Shown: one piece after another, positions 54,991 to 63,578 of the stretch
Position numbering within the stretch: position 1 is the first letter of the stretch
How the letters are laid out: each line of letters opens with the position of its first letter
DNA from: Saprospiraceae bacterium
Lineage (GTDB): Bacteria > Bacteroidota > Bacteroidia > Chitinophagales > Saprospiraceae
DNA length: 64,000 nt
Direction of reading: 5' to 3'
NCBI GenBank assembly: GCA_016708265.1
Contig: JADJGA010000012.1
Span: 655,001-719,000, forward strand
Notes under the pieces: model-generated
The model's input: only the letters and a program-made list of their open reading frames with translations
Databases searched by the model: none
Told to the model about the DNA's origin: nothing
Made by a program: the position numbers and the translations under genes

Positions 54991-55350
54991 TTAAAATGTT
55001 TTTAACTTGTCATAAAAATATTTTCTTGCCGGAATCTCTTTGCCGTCAGAATATACAATTTTATAATCCAGTCCGGTCATTGATGATTTTGATGCAATTT
55101 GTTCAATAAAATCCTGAACTGTTTTAATTTTATCACCTGCTTTCTTCCATTTCATTCTGAGATGTGTTGCAGCAGCAGAAGCATCATACAGAGAACCATT
55201 TCTGTTAAATTTAGCATTTTTTAGATGCTCGATTGAAGAAATTAAGGCTTCAATCTTTTCCTTTTCGGTTAATGTTGGCTTTTTAGCTTGTCCAGCAAAT
55301 GAGTTTGAAATAAAGGTCGCTAAAATCAATATAAAAAATTTGATATTCAT
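54991..55350 (-). CDS. DUF5329/YfeK-like exported protein
   Basis: The frame opens at 55383; MNIKFFILILATFISNSFAG gives the signal peptide. The rest matches the DUF5329/YfeK family: ISSIEHLKNAKFNRNGSLYD, AAATHLRMKWKKAGDKIKTV, IEQIASKSSMTGLDYKIVYS and GKEIPARKYFY are its conserved blocks. Periplasmic, function unknown. Monocistronic. Confidence 0.8.
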   Translation of the reverse strand: MNIKFFILILATFISNSFAGQAKKPTLTEKEKIEALISSIEHLKNAKFNRNGSLYDASAAATHLRMKWKKAGDKIKTVQDFIEQIASKSSMTGLDYKIVYSDGKEIPARKYFYDKLKTF

Positions 55351-55383
55351 TAGTCTATTCAGTTTTAAAATGTTCAAATTCAT

Positions 55384-56216
55384 TTATAGTGTTGCAGTAA
55401 ATGCCAATTCCTTATCATAAATACCATTTTAAATCATTTATAAAATACTTTTCAGCTTTATTCGAAAAAGTAGTCAATGAAAGTTAAGGATGTTTCTTTA
55501 AAAAATTCTCACAAAAGTCAATTAAAATCAAATCTGATAAAAATGTAAAAGTACCACTATTAGCAGAAAAACCAGATGGAAACTGCAATTTATTACCCTT
55601 TCCAGCTCCCGGATATCCGGTTGTTCCATTTTTTCCTGAATAACCAGGTTTTATACATCTTAAACAGACATTCACATACAAAAATACAGTTTTTAAAACA
55701 ACATTAGGAATAAATCTGATAATATGGAAATCTTAAAGACTATTAAATGACATCCTGACCAATTATAAATGTTTTCTCCTTGTGCAAGTATTTTACTAAT
55801 TGGCAAAACCAAAATTGTTTTTGTTATCAGTCTTTTTAATTGTAGGTTTTTTAAATAATTGCTAACGGCAGTGCGTCTAAAAACCTGCCATATTTAGTTC
55901 AAAAATAAAGGATTTAATTGAAAGAAGTTAAAAGTACGTGAAATATTATTTAAAACATTGATACCGGGTGAATTTTTGCCAATATTCACAATTTGTGTGA
56001 CCTAAAAAGAACAATTAAAAATCTATTTACTGTTCCCAAATATCTCCATCCGGAAAAATAAAAACCAACATGAAGAATATAGATTTTTTAGGGTTGGATG
56101 TAGTTCAATCTGGAATAATCGCCGGGTTCATTCCTTGCAAGATTGTCATTGCAGACCGCTCATATTCCTGTTTATTAGCAGAAGCCTTTATATTCATTGT
56201 CAGTATTCAAAAGCAA
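55384..56216. other. Long spacer with repeats and an IS end
   Basis: No reliable gene. It contains an IS1182-type end (TCTAAAAAC, 55876-55884) preceded by GCTAACGGCAG (55861-55871), and a block at 56127-56180 (GCCGGGTTCATTCC and later CTCATATTCCTG then TTTATTAGCAGAAGC) that resembles 54941-54977 (GCCGGGTCTGATTGC, CTCATATTCCTATATATTAG). The region may hold the debris of several mobile or cassette-like units. Confidence 0.45.
55861..55884 (+). mobile_element. Isolated end of the IS1182-type element with an attC-like flank
   Basis: GCTAACGGCAGTGCG followed by TCTAAAAACC. The same 26-base string recurs, with few changes, at 58403-58428 (GCTAACGGCAGATCA, TCTAAAAACC) and at 60358-60382 (CCCAACGTAAGTTCG, TCTAAAAACC). 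TCTAAAAAC is the terminal repeat of the 58.4 kb relic. Only the end remains here. Confidence 0.55.
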
Positions 56217-58370
56217 TTAATTTGTCATTTCAAAAGTTAAATTGCCTCCATTCATAATGTCTTCATAGGTAATAAATGGTATATTGATTTTAGTTCCGTT
56301 CAAAAAACGAGTTTCATTGTAGATATCCAGTTCAGAAATGTTTTTTGCCTGAATGTTAAAGTTTTTGTTGTTTGAAAATTGAATCCTGGCTTTTTTTACT
56401 TGTGGACTACCCAAAACAAACTCACCATTAGCAGGATTTACCGGATAAAACCCTAAAGTTGATAGAATATACCAGGCACTCATTTGTCCGCAATCCTCAT
56501 TACCTATCATACCATCAGGTGTATTGCTGTGAAATTCATTGATTACCTGATGAATATATTTTTGACCTTTTTGGGGTTCGTTGCTGTAAGCATACAAATA
56601 GATAATGTGATGGCTGGGTTCGTTACCGTGAGCATATTGTCCTATCATTGCTTCTTGTCCTAAAAACTTATTAGGATTTTCAGCTTCGGTTGTGAAGAAT
56701 TCATTTAATTTTTTAGTGAAATTATTTTTACCTCCTAAAAGTTCTGTTACTCCCGAAATATCATACTGGGCTGGTGTCCAAAAATATTGCCACGCATTGG
56801 CTTCTGTGTAATCTCCCGGATTGTTCATTGGCGAGGTTGCAGTTAACGGATTAAAGGGCATTCGCCAATTGCCCTTGCTGTCTTTCCCCCTGAAAAATGA
56901 TGTTTCTTTATCAAAAATGTTTTTGTAATAACTGGCTCTTTTGGTAAATGTATTTTCTATTTCTTTTTCTCCAAGTCTTCTCCCCATTTCCGCTACACAC
57001 CAATCATCATAACCGCTTTCCAATGTTCTGGAAACAGCCTCGTTATCCAATTTATCAAAAGGATAATAGCCATACTGATTATACAATTCCCAGTCGGAAT
57101 TGATGTGTGACTGGGTAGAAGTTTCTACCATTGCTTTCAAGGCTTCATTGGCATTAAATCCTCTAAAACCATTTTGATAAGCCGATAAAATCATTGGGAT
57201 TGCGTGGTTGCCAATCATACAATAATTGTCCTGTCCCCAGGCTGTCCAGATTGGTAAAAACCCTTTAGCTTTATGGTGAATAAGAATGGTTTGGATTATA
57301 CCATCAATTTTTTCGGGTGCTAAAATTTGTAATAAAGGAAACGCACCACGATAAACATCCCAAATTGATAGCGTAGAATAATATGCCTTATTGGGTGCAG
57401 TTGCAATTTTATCATCTGCGCCTCTGTATTGTCCATCTACATCGGCAATATTTGAAGGCTGTAAAAATAAATGATAGAGTGAGGTATAAAATATCTCTTT
57501 TTGTTTTTTTGGAGCATCAATACTTATTTTGTTTAAATATTTTTCCCAGGTTTTAAGATTGTTTTGATAAACTATGTCAAAGTTCCAGTGCGGAATTTCG
57601 GTTTTCAAATTTAGTTTAGCTCCTTCTGCCGAAACGGAAGATAAGGCAATTTTTACTTTTAATTTTTTGTTTTTGATCAAGGAAAATTCCAACAAATATT
57701 TTGGGGCTTTTTCGTTTTCTTTCTTTTCGAGTTGGGTAGATTTTGTAAAAGGATTGTCAAAAGTAAGCGTGAAGAAATATTTACGGTTTACCCAATTTTG
57801 CGTATAGCAATATCCTGAAATCGTGGTGTTATTTTCAATTTTCACATCGCTTTCAATCACTAAACCTTTTTGATTGTTTTCATCAAAAACAAATCTCAAA
57901 CCGTGCTGCAAATCAACCAAAACCTGTGCTTCATTTTCCGGAAAAGTATATTGGTGAAAAGCCACTCTTTCCGAACAGGTGAGTTCTACCTTTACATCGT
58001 CTTTTTTGATTAAAGCATAATAACCCACTTTGCCAATTTCGGTGTTTTTGTAATAAGCATTATTTAGTTTTTCTTTTTTTGGATTGATTGGAAGAAGCAA
58101 CACGTCGCCCATTTCACTTATCCCAGTTCCACTAAATCGAGTTTGTGAAAAACCTAATAATAAGGTGTCCTTGTATTGATAACCACTTGTATGATTCCAT
58201 CCATAATCTTTGTTGTCTGGTCCGGGTTGTACCATTCCGAATGGCATAGATGGTCCGGGAAATGTGTGTCCTGTTCCATCCGTTCCAATAAAAACATTTA
58301 CAAATTTTGCGTTTTGTGCAAATGCTGTCGTAGATAAGAATAGTAGTAAGGTAAGAATTTTTGTTTTCAT
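56217..58370 (-). CDS. GH92 alpha-mannosidase
   Basis: 717 residues with signal peptide MKTKILTLLLFLSTTAFAQN. GH92 motifs are in order: FIGTDGTGHTFPGPSMPFGM, WNHTSGYQYKD, GFSQTRFSGTG, TFPENEA, IWDVYRGAFPLLQILAPEKI, SGYDDWCVAEMGRRLG, QYAHGNEPSHHI (calcium/substrate region), and the GNEDCGQMSAWYILSTLGFY block near the C terminus. GH92 enzymes are Ca2+-dependent exo-alpha-mannosidases acting on alpha-1,2, 1,3 or 1,4 linkages of N-glycans or yeast mannan. The gene stands alone, flanked on both sides by IS1182-type ends carrying GCTAACGGCAG, and is cassette-like in context. Confidence 0.93.
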   Translation of the reverse strand: MKTKILTLLLFLSTTAFAQNAKFVNVFIGTDGTGHTFPGPSMPFGMVQPGPDNKDYGWNHTSGYQYKDTLLLGFSQTRFSGTGISEMGDVLLLPINPKKEKLNNAYYKNTEIGKVGYYALIKKDDVKVELTCSERVAFHQYTFPENEAQVLVDLQHGLRFVFDENNQKGLVIESDVKIENNTTISGYCYTQNWVNRKYFFTLTFDNPFTKSTQLEKKENEKAPKYLLEFSLIKNKKLKVKIALSSVSAEGAKLNLKTEIPHWNFDIVYQNNLKTWEKYLNKISIDAPKKQKEIFYTSLYHLFLQPSNIADVDGQYRGADDKIATAPNKAYYSTLSIWDVYRGAFPLLQILAPEKIDGIIQTILIHHKAKGFLPIWTAWGQDNYCMIGNHAIPMILSAYQNGFRGFNANEALKAMVETSTQSHINSDWELYNQYGYYPFDKLDNEAVSRTLESGYDDWCVAEMGRRLGEKEIENTFTKRASYYKNIFDKETSFFRGKDSKGNWRMPFNPLTATSPMNNPGDYTEANAWQYFWTPAQYDISGVTELLGGKNNFTKKLNEFFTTEAENPNKFLGQEAMIGQYAHGNEPSHHIIYLYAYSNEPQKGQKYIHQVINEFHSNTPDGMIGNEDCGQMSAWYILSTLGFYPVNPANGEFVLGSPQVKKARIQFSNNKNFNIQAKNISELDIYNETRFLNGTKINIPFITYEDIMNGGNLTFEMTN

Positions 58371-58417
58371 AAATCAGAGTATTGTTGTCTCATAAGGTTT
58401 CTGCTAACGGCAGATCA

Positions 58418-58747
58418 TCTAAAAACCTGCAGATAATTATTTCAAAAATAAGTGGAAAAAACAAGAATATGAAAGCATTTGCTTGCGATTTTCAAAAAAT
58501 CCGGAAAATATTGAATTTTTGATATAATGCTGTACAGAGAGAGGTATAGCATTAAAGTAAGATAATGTCACTTTGAATTATTCGATGAGTAAATCGTGAC
58601 ATCCGGAAAGAGCAAGATCTGATGTCTGCTAATGCCTTGAATGAATTTCATAATCAGTACAATTATGCATTAAAGATGCGCATAATATATGAGTTACACA
58701 AGAAAAACATTAAATATTATTCTTGTTATTTGAAATGAGTTTTTAGA
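58418..58747 (-). mobile_element. 330-bp MITE-like relic of the IS1182-type element
   Basis: Ends with perfect inverted repeats TCTAAAAAC (58418-58426) and GTTTTTAGA (58739-58747). The left part (58440-58600) is near-identical to 60397-60540, which carries the transposase C terminus; the right part (58600-58692) is near-identical to 15250-15337, which lies upstream of the transposase N terminus. The middle is absent, so this is an internally deleted non-autonomous copy. Confidence 0.72.
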
Positions 58748-58935
58748 CTACCTGTCCCACACGGCAGGAGTCTGATGGTTTACAGCTTGGCGTATTGGCG
58801 GATTTTTAGCACAAAAGTTCAATAGAATTACTGCTGTTGAACCTTGCAAAAATGCTGCAAGGAAGCACTTCAGCTGCCATATTGCCAAACCGATGTTAGC
58901 GGGTCCGCTTTCTATAATAAGTATGAGTTGGTTTA
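58748..58935. repeat. Complex palindromic spacer after the IS relic
   Basis: Contains CACGGCAGGAGTC, CAGCTTGGCG/TTGGCGG, TTGAACCTTGCAAAA, GCTGCAAGG and GCTGCCATATTGCCAAACCG, ending ATGTTAGCGGG. Spacers of this type, with a GCTAACGG start and an ATGTTAGC end, often border single genes in Bacteroidota. Its outer GCTAAC (58403) and GTTAGC (58896) form an inverted pair around the IS relic. Confidence 0.45.
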
Positions 58936-59391
58936 TTATTTAACTTCAAAATCTAATTGTCTCCCTTCATTAAAAGCTTTTTTGTCCATATTTGAACCAA
59001 CTCCAACTCCAATTGCCATACCCATCCCTATACCAATCGCTAACATTCCGAAATTTCCAATACTTAAACCAAATGCAACACCCATAGGTATTCCAAATGC
59101 TGTCATACCTAAGACCATCCATAATTTTCTGTAATAATTTTTTGGTACAATTTTATGTTTTTTCTCTAGCAATTTTATAATTCTATTTTCTAGTTCTTTT
59201 GTCGCATTAACAAAATTTTTATCAATATCTGAAATAGAATTTAATTGTTCGATTTCGTGATTTATTAAATCAACTGTCTCAGTTGGCAATTCTTTCACTT
59301 CTAAGGCATTAAAAAGTTTAACAAGTTGTTGATAAGCGTTAGATGCTTTTAAGTTTTCTGAAATGTTCTGTCTCTCGATTAGTTTCTTCAT
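58936..59391 (-). CDS. Small membrane protein with glycine-rich helix
   Basis: The frame opens at 59460, but MKKLIERQNISENLKASNAY at 59391 is the natural start (151 residues). The first 100 residues form a likely helical cytoplasmic domain, followed by a glycine-rich membrane helix pair (FGIPMGVAFGLSIGNFGMLA, IGIGMGMAIGVGVGSNMDKK), which pack tightly in membranes. No family recognised. It lies between attC-like spacers and is transcribed like its neighbours, so it may be a cassette gene. Confidence 0.65.
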   Translation of the reverse strand: MKKLIERQNISENLKASNAYQQLVKLFNALEVKELPTETVDLINHEIEQLNSISDIDKNFVNATKELENRIIKLLEKKHKIVPKNYYRKLWMVLGMTAFGIPMGVAFGLSIGNFGMLAIGIGMGMAIGVGVGSNMDKKAFNEGRQLDFEVK

Positions 59392-59422
59392 ATTTGTTTT
59401 TTTTTGTTTTAAGCTGCACGTT

Positions 59423-59553
59423 AACGTTTTGCAGCTACACGCAGGCAGGGATTTTACCACTGAACTTCCTACGAAGAACTGAACTTCAAATTTAGCACTT
59501 TCCTGTCCTACGAAGCACGAAACCCTGCTTGCGTGTAGGTGCTGTTGTGCGTT
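59423..59553. repeat. attC-like long hairpin between two small membrane-protein genes
   Basis: Arms at 59431-59450 and 59523-59542 pair 18 of 20 bases (GCAGCTACACGCAGGCAGGG against the complement of CCCTGCTTGCGTGTAGGTGC) around a 72-nt loop with the direct repeat CCTACGAAG twice. Outer AACG (59423-59426) and CGTT (59550-59553) with 4-6 nt spacers match attC architecture. The end TGCTGTTGTGCGTT resembles ATGTTGTGTGTT at the vanZ hairpin (20033-20044). Confidence 0.6.
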
Positions 59554-59584
59554 CTTTATTATTTTTTTCTATATCTTCTTTTCG

Positions 59585-60046
59585 CTATTCAATTTCTTTG
59601 TCAAGACGTTTTTTAGCCAAAATTGAAAGCAGTACCCAAAATCCCATTGTTAATCCTATGATAGTCATAATAATTATTAATTTATCAAATAATTGCTGAA
59701 ATGATAAACCTGGACTTTGGAAGATATTATATTTGGCATAAGTAAATATACTCCCAAGAACTACAAATACAACATAAATTAACAGGATACTCTTTATTTT
59801 TAATCTTCTTATCTGAATTGCTCCAAAATATAACATGGCACTTATTAGAAATAGTGAGTTTATTGTCATAATGATGGCGATATCTTCAAATTCACTTATT
59901 TCTTGACCAAGTACAAATTGTCGATACAAAATAATTCCATAAATAGCAATAATTGTAAGAAAATACATCACAGCTACTACTTTGTAAGCAATATGCCTAT
60001 TTCTTTCATCCATATAAAGAAATGGCTTTTTATCTTTTGTTTTCAT
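59585..60046 (-). CDS. Four-helix membrane protein paired with an XRE regulator
   Basis: 153 residues, four membrane helices (about 20-38, 57-78, 84-105, 115-140). It follows the XRE regulator gene with a 17-bp overlap and is followed by the attC-like hairpin. Membrane proteins of this kind next to a single XRE repressor are common in Bacteroidota and probably are the regulator's target operon. Function unknown. Confidence 0.72.
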   Translation of the reverse strand: MKTKDKKPFLYMDERNRHIAYKVVAVMYFLTIIAIYGIILYRQFVLGQEISEFEDIAIIMTINSLFLISAMLYFGAIQIRRLKIKSILLIYVVFVVLGSIFTYAKYNIFQSPGLSFQQLFDKLIIIMTIIGLTMGFWVLLSILAKKRLDKEIE

Positions 60047-60233
60047 ACCAGAATAAATCGTTTAAAGTTTTATCTAATGCTTTTGCAATATTGATACATA
60101 AATTTATTGACGGATTATATTTTCCTTTTTCAATCAAACCAATAGTTTGTCTTGTTGCTCCAACTAAATCAGCAAGGTCTTGTTGCGACAAACCTTTTTC
60201 CACCCTTGCTAATTTGAGTTTTATGTTTTCCAT
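60030..60233 (-). CDS. XRE-family helix-turn-helix regulator
   Basis: 67 residues, a single Cro/C1-type HTH. The helices are KLKLARVEKGLSQQDLADLV, GATRQTIGLIEKGKYNPSIN and LCINIAKALDKTLNDLFWYE. It overlaps the membrane-protein gene by 17 bp, so the two are translationally coupled. It likely represses its own operon. A typical YgzD/YozG-like regulator. Confidence 0.9.
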   Translation of the reverse strand: MENIKLKLARVEKGLSQQDLADLVGATRQTIGLIEKGKYNPSINLCINIAKALDKTLNDLFWYENKR

Positions 60234-60316
60234 AATGCAAATGTAATATAAATATTCCTAAATGCAACATTTATATTGCATATTTTTAAAATAATTTTGC
60301 AATTAAGCTTTTGACT

Positions 60317-60760
60317 TTAATATTTTAATGATTTTTTGAGGTATCCCTTAATTACGCCCAACGTAAGTTCGTCTAAAAACCTACTAATAACTAGTTCAAA
60401 ATAAGTGTTAAAAACAAGAATAAGAAAACTTTTGCTTGCGATTTTCAAAAAATCCGGAAAATATTGAATTTTTGATATAATGTTGTATAGAGAGAGATAT
60501 TGTATAAAAGTAAGATAAAATGACTTTGAAGTACTTTTTAAGTACATCCTTTCCTAAGATTGAAATTAATCTGCGGAAATTATAAGCGATGAAAATAAGC
60601 CCAACATCGGCACTTGCTCTTTGAATATCTTTTTTAGTGAGGATGTAACTGAAACCCCATTGAAGCTTAATTGTGCCATACGGATTCTCAACAATTGTTT
60701 GTCTTCGTTTATAGAGATTAGCCTTTGTTGGTGTTATCATCAGCAAACCTTAAGCGTGAA
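60317..60760 (-). pseudogene. Relic of an IS1182-type transposase, C-terminal part
   Basis: On the minus strand from 60746: NLYKRRQTIVENPYGTIKLQ, WGFSYILTKKDIQRASADV, IFIAYNFRRLISILG. These are the C-terminal YKRRQ, ExxxGxxK and YNxRR motifs of IS1182/IS5-like DDE transposases. The N-terminal two thirds, with most of the DDE residues, are missing. The terminal repeat TCTAAAAAC is at 60372-60380. Part of 60397-60540 duplicates 58440-58600. Confidence 0.82.
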
Positions 60761-60979
60761 AATCCAGGTTTTTTATTCCTGTTTCAAAGTAGGAGGCGGG
60801 AGAATAGGGAAGCCATACCTAAAAGTAAATTTATCACCAAACCCTCGTGCAAAACGGTCCAGACTTTGTAGCAGGTTTTTAATAAAGTGTTGTGATCAGA
60901 TAAAAACCACCCGGATAAATATTCATTTCAATGATATATCTATATGAAAAATCAAAAGTCCGCTTGATTACCTGTGATG
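60761..60979. other. Spacer beyond the transposase relic
   Basis: A plus-strand frame reading GGGRIGKPYLKVNLSPNPRA is protein-like for 20 residues but not recognised and not started by an ATG. It may be more mobile-element debris. No other signal. Confidence 0.3.
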
Positions 60980-61390
60980 TCAACTTTCATGTCCTGCATT
61001 CTGCATCCTGTCGTACCTCCAGGCAACCAGCCTTACCTGTACCATGAAAAGCAAAGCCAGGATCACCATGCCTGCAACAAAGAAACGGGATAAAAATACA
61101 GACAAATAATTAACTGCAAAGTGACGATAATGATCACTTATTGTATCAAAATTAAATCCTGATGTATCAGTAAATATCACCATCGAAAACATGCCTGCTG
61201 CAATCAGACCTATCAATAACCATCCCTTCCACGAGATCAGAGGTTCTGCTTTCCGGGCAGGCTGAAGGCTGGTCTGCTGTACTTTCTGCATCACTGTCAG
61301 CACAAATCCTTCACCGGGACTCTCGGGAGTAATAGCTCCGATAGCCTTTTTCAGCAGTTTGTCTGCTGAATTATCGATATTTGAGTTCAT
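60980..61390 (-). CDS. Membrane protein after the second ECF sigma factor (putative anti-sigma)
   Basis: The frame opens at 61408; MNSNIDNSADKLLKKAIGAI at 61390 is the better start and overlaps the sigma stop by 20 bp. Cytoplasmic N terminus (PESPGEGFVLTVMQKVQQTS), then two hydrophobic segments (ISWKGWLLIGLIAAGMFSMV and FVAGMVILALLFMVQVRLVA). No zinc motif. Likely cognate anti-sigma or regulator of the upstream ECF factor. Confidence 0.7.
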   Translation of the reverse strand: MNSNIDNSADKLLKKAIGAITPESPGEGFVLTVMQKVQQTSLQPARKAEPLISWKGWLLIGLIAAGMFSMVIFTDTSGFNFDTISDHYRHFAVNYLSVFLSRFFVAGMVILALLFMVQVRLVAWRYDRMQNAGHES

Positions 61391-61958
61391 ATTCTTTACT
61401 GCTTTCATATTCCAGTTTTCCTTTCAGTTCGTCATAAAGTTTCTGCCTGCTTCTGAAAAGCCTGACTTTTACATTAGATTCCGTCATTCCTGTTATCTCT
61501 GCTATTTCCTTCACCGGCATATCTTCATAATAATACAAAGTTATGATTATTCTTTCGGTTTCCGGCAATGTGAGCAGCGAATCGAGGATAATTTTTTTTT
61601 CATCTTCTGTATCATGTTCAGTCCGGGGGTCATAAAAACCGATCTGCAGGTTTTCATTAAGCTCGTTAGTTTCGCTGTATTTCTTCTGAGATCTCAACCT
61701 GTTGACCGACTCATTATATGCTATCCTGTATATCCATGTTGAGAATTTAGACTTGCTGTTAAAGGATCTCAGTGATCTGAAAGCCTTCATAAAAACATCC
61801 TGAGCTGTCTCCTCTGCTTCTTCCCTGTTTTTAAGTATTCTCAGAGCAAGTGTGAATACAATGGAGTTATACTTTCTGACTATCCGTTCAAAAGAATTAA
61901 GATCACCGCTGAGGGTCTTTTCTATCAGTATTGTATCTTCCGTCGATCTCATCGTCAT
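61371..61958 (-). CDS. ECF RNA polymerase sigma factor
   Basis: 195 residues. Region 2 is FERIVRKYNSIVFTLALRIL, AQDVFMKAFRSLRSFNSKSK and FSTWIYRIAYNESVNRLRSQ; region 4 is EDMPVKEIAEITGMTESNVK with VRLFRSRQKL. A typical Bacteroidota ECF factor (RpoE/SigX-like). It shares a divergent promoter region with the DUF6249-like gene, and the 8-bp inverted repeat GGTTACAA/TTGTAACC at 61982-62018 lies in it. Confidence 0.9.
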   Translation of the reverse strand: MTMRSTEDTILIEKTLSGDLNSFERIVRKYNSIVFTLALRILKNREEAEETAQDVFMKAFRSLRSFNSKSKFSTWIYRIAYNESVNRLRSQKKYSETNELNENLQIGFYDPRTEHDTEDEKKIILDSLLTLPETERIIITLYYYEDMPVKEIAEITGMTESNVKVRLFRSRQKLYDELKGKLEYESSKEYELKYR

Positions 61959-61981
61959 TTAGACAAGTAAAAGTGTGTCCT

Positions 61982-62018
61982 GGTTACAATTTTGTAAAAT
62001 TATTATTTTTTTGTAACC
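61982..62018. promoter_or_regulatory. Operator-like inverted repeat in a divergent promoter
   Basis: GGTTACAA (61982-61989) and its complement TTGTAACC (62011-62018) flank 21 bp that includes TTTTGTAAAATTATTATTTT. It lies between the divergent ECF sigma and DUF6249-like genes and could bind a dimeric regulator of both. Confidence 0.5.
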
Positions 62019-62079
62019 AAACCTGAGAAAGTGGTGTCAAACTTGTAAAATTAATTATTAACAATAAAAAAATCAAAAA

Positions 62080-62421
62080 ATGGAAGGTGTATTAGTTTCA
62101 ATGAGTTTCTTTATAGTAATTTTTGGCATAGTCTACCTTTATTTTTCAACCAGGCACAAGGAGCGTATGGCCCTGATAGATAAAGGCATCGATGCGAGCA
62201 TTTTCTTTACACCCAAAACTCCAAGCACAACTCCTGTATGGAAGATCCTGATCCTCAATCTTTCTCTGATATCTATGGGTATCGGGCTGGGAATAATAAT
62301 CGGAAGTGTTCTTGAAAAACTTACAGTTATGGGTGATGCCGCTTATCCTGCATCAGTGTTCCTGACAAGTGGTCTCGGTCTGCTTATAGGTTTTTTCCTG
62401 ACCAAGAATATCGATAAATAG
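62080..62421 (+). CDS. DUF6249-like three-helix membrane protein
   Basis: 113 residues with three membrane helices (about 8-25, 55-75, 90-108) and the loop HKERMALIDKGIDASIFF. The pattern RHKERMALIEKG and two C-terminal glycine-rich helices matches small membrane proteins encoded beside ECF sigma factors in Bacteroidota. Function unknown. It is divergent from the sigma gene and followed by a terminator. Confidence 0.72.
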   Translation: MEGVLVSMSFFIVIFGIVYLYFSTRHKERMALIDKGIDASIFFTPKTPSTTPVWKILILNLSLISMGIGLGIIIGSVLEKLTVMGDAAYPASVFLTSGLGLLIGFFLTKNIDK

Positions 62422-62451
62422 ACCTGTTACTAAAAAATCAATGGCAACGAC

Positions 62452-62498
62452 CCTGCAATTCCCGGAATCATCCCTGATCTGGAGTTGCAGGTTTTTTT
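62452..62498 (+). terminator. Rho-independent terminator
   Basis: CCTGCAA (62452-62458) pairs with TTGCAGG (62485-62491), with further partial pairing inside, followed by seven Ts. It sits 30 bp after the DUF6249-like gene. Confidence 0.7.
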
Positions 62499-62533
62499 AT
62501 TTCAATTGAGAATTGAACCTAATCAATTAAAAA

Positions 62534-63247
62534 CTATTGTATTTTTTTTCTGATACCAATTTCCAGCCCATATCCGTATTGATACTCTTTAATTGGAGAA
62601 GCTGCCAGGGGACTTGCATGACAATATAGAGAAGATTGGATGAAAGCCTGATAATTCACATTGAGCAGAAAATTTATTCCAAGATTTAAATTTGTCGCGA
62701 AGTGTAATCTTTTGAAATTGTGGACACTAACAGCATGCCAATAAAAATTTCTTTTTGTTTCGATATTTGTTCTTTGTTTTGTGAAATTAGTAAAATAAAT
62801 TGATGGTACTGCCCCAAACTCAATGAAAGGTGAGATTTTATTCATATTTAATTCATATCGAATAATTACCGGAATATCGAAGAACCTGTAATTATAGAAT
62901 AATTGCGCCTCGGTAAATTCAGGAGGTCCTGGGTCAGGGAAAGTAAAATCAGAATAAACCTTAGTTTTGTAACCCATACTTCTAAGATTAAGTCCTGATT
63001 TTAAAATGAAATGTTTAGTAAGTCTTTTATTATAATTGAAGCCGATTTTCCAGTTAAATTTACTGAATTCTGTTGATTTTCGATCTGATAAAATATATTT
63101 TATAATATCACTCGTATCTGAAGATTTTAAAAAATGGTAAGTATTTAATAGTCCTCCGTTTATTTCGAATGAAGAATTGAACTGACTGAAGGAACAAATT
63201 GGGATAAAAAACAATACAATGGACAAAAGTTTAAAACCTGTTATCAT
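62534..63247 (-). CDS. Outer-membrane beta-barrel protein (PorT-like)
   Basis: 237 residues with signal peptide MITGFKLLSIVLFFIPICSF. The remainder has the strand pattern of the PorT/outer-membrane beta-barrel family (FNWKIGFNYNKRLTKHFILK, KISPFIEFGAVPSIYFTNFT, LNLGINFLLNVNYQAFIQSS, YGYGLEIGIRKKIQ). The closing strand is GLEIGIRKKIQ. No ligand is known. Confidence 0.72.
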   Translation of the reverse strand: MITGFKLLSIVLFFIPICSFSQFNSSFEINGGLLNTYHFLKSSDTSDIIKYILSDRKSTEFSKFNWKIGFNYNKRLTKHFILKSGLNLRSMGYKTKVYSDFTFPDPGPPEFTEAQLFYNYRFFDIPVIIRYELNMNKISPFIEFGAVPSIYFTNFTKQRTNIETKRNFYWHAVSVHNFKRLHFATNLNLGINFLLNVNYQAFIQSSLYCHASPLAASPIKEYQYGYGLEIGIRKKIQ

Positions 63248-63578
63248 AAAAAATGTTTAATTTATTGATAGTCAATGATTTATAAATTGACTTTAAATTT
63301 GTTATTGTATAGGTTAAAACGATTTAATATTCTGGTTATTTTCAAATTGTTTATTAATTATGTGAATCAAGGGTTGAGAATTATAACCAGTTCATATTTA
63401 ACCACTAAGACTCAATGGCACAAAATTTCAAAAAAAACTAATATGTTTACTTAAGACAAATTGGTGTTTCTTGGTGTCTTAGAGCCTTGGTGGCAAAAAT
63501 ATTTTTAACCCTTTATTCTTGATAATTATAAGTATTTAAAAATCAACTGATTAGTATCACCGCAATAAAAAGAGTTGT
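63248..63578. other. Intergenic region, no gene
   Basis: Contains CCACTAAGACTCAATGGCAC and CTTGGTGTCTTAGAGCCTTG, degenerate copies of the CACTAAG/CTTAGTG phrase that recurs in Bacteroidota spacers and can pair with each other. The promoter for 62534-63247 is expected on the minus strand; none recognised. Confidence 0.4.

Noticed and set aside
55484..55681. 65-residue minus-strand frame with a GTTGYPGAGKGNKLQFPSGF segment
   Set aside because: No recognised motif, no clear start signal and biased composition; it lies in a spacer rich in repeats, so I treat it as chance or debris.
55870..55960. Possible tRNA or small RNA in the 55.9 kb spacer
   Set aside because: No cloverleaf or TTCAAAT-type T-loop with matching arms; the repeats there fit an IS end instead.
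58600..58700. Plus-strand peptide MSANALNEFHNQYNYALKMR, also seen in variant form at 15.27 kb
   Set aside because: The similarity is explained by shared DNA at the end of the IS1182-type element, and neither copy has a full frame.
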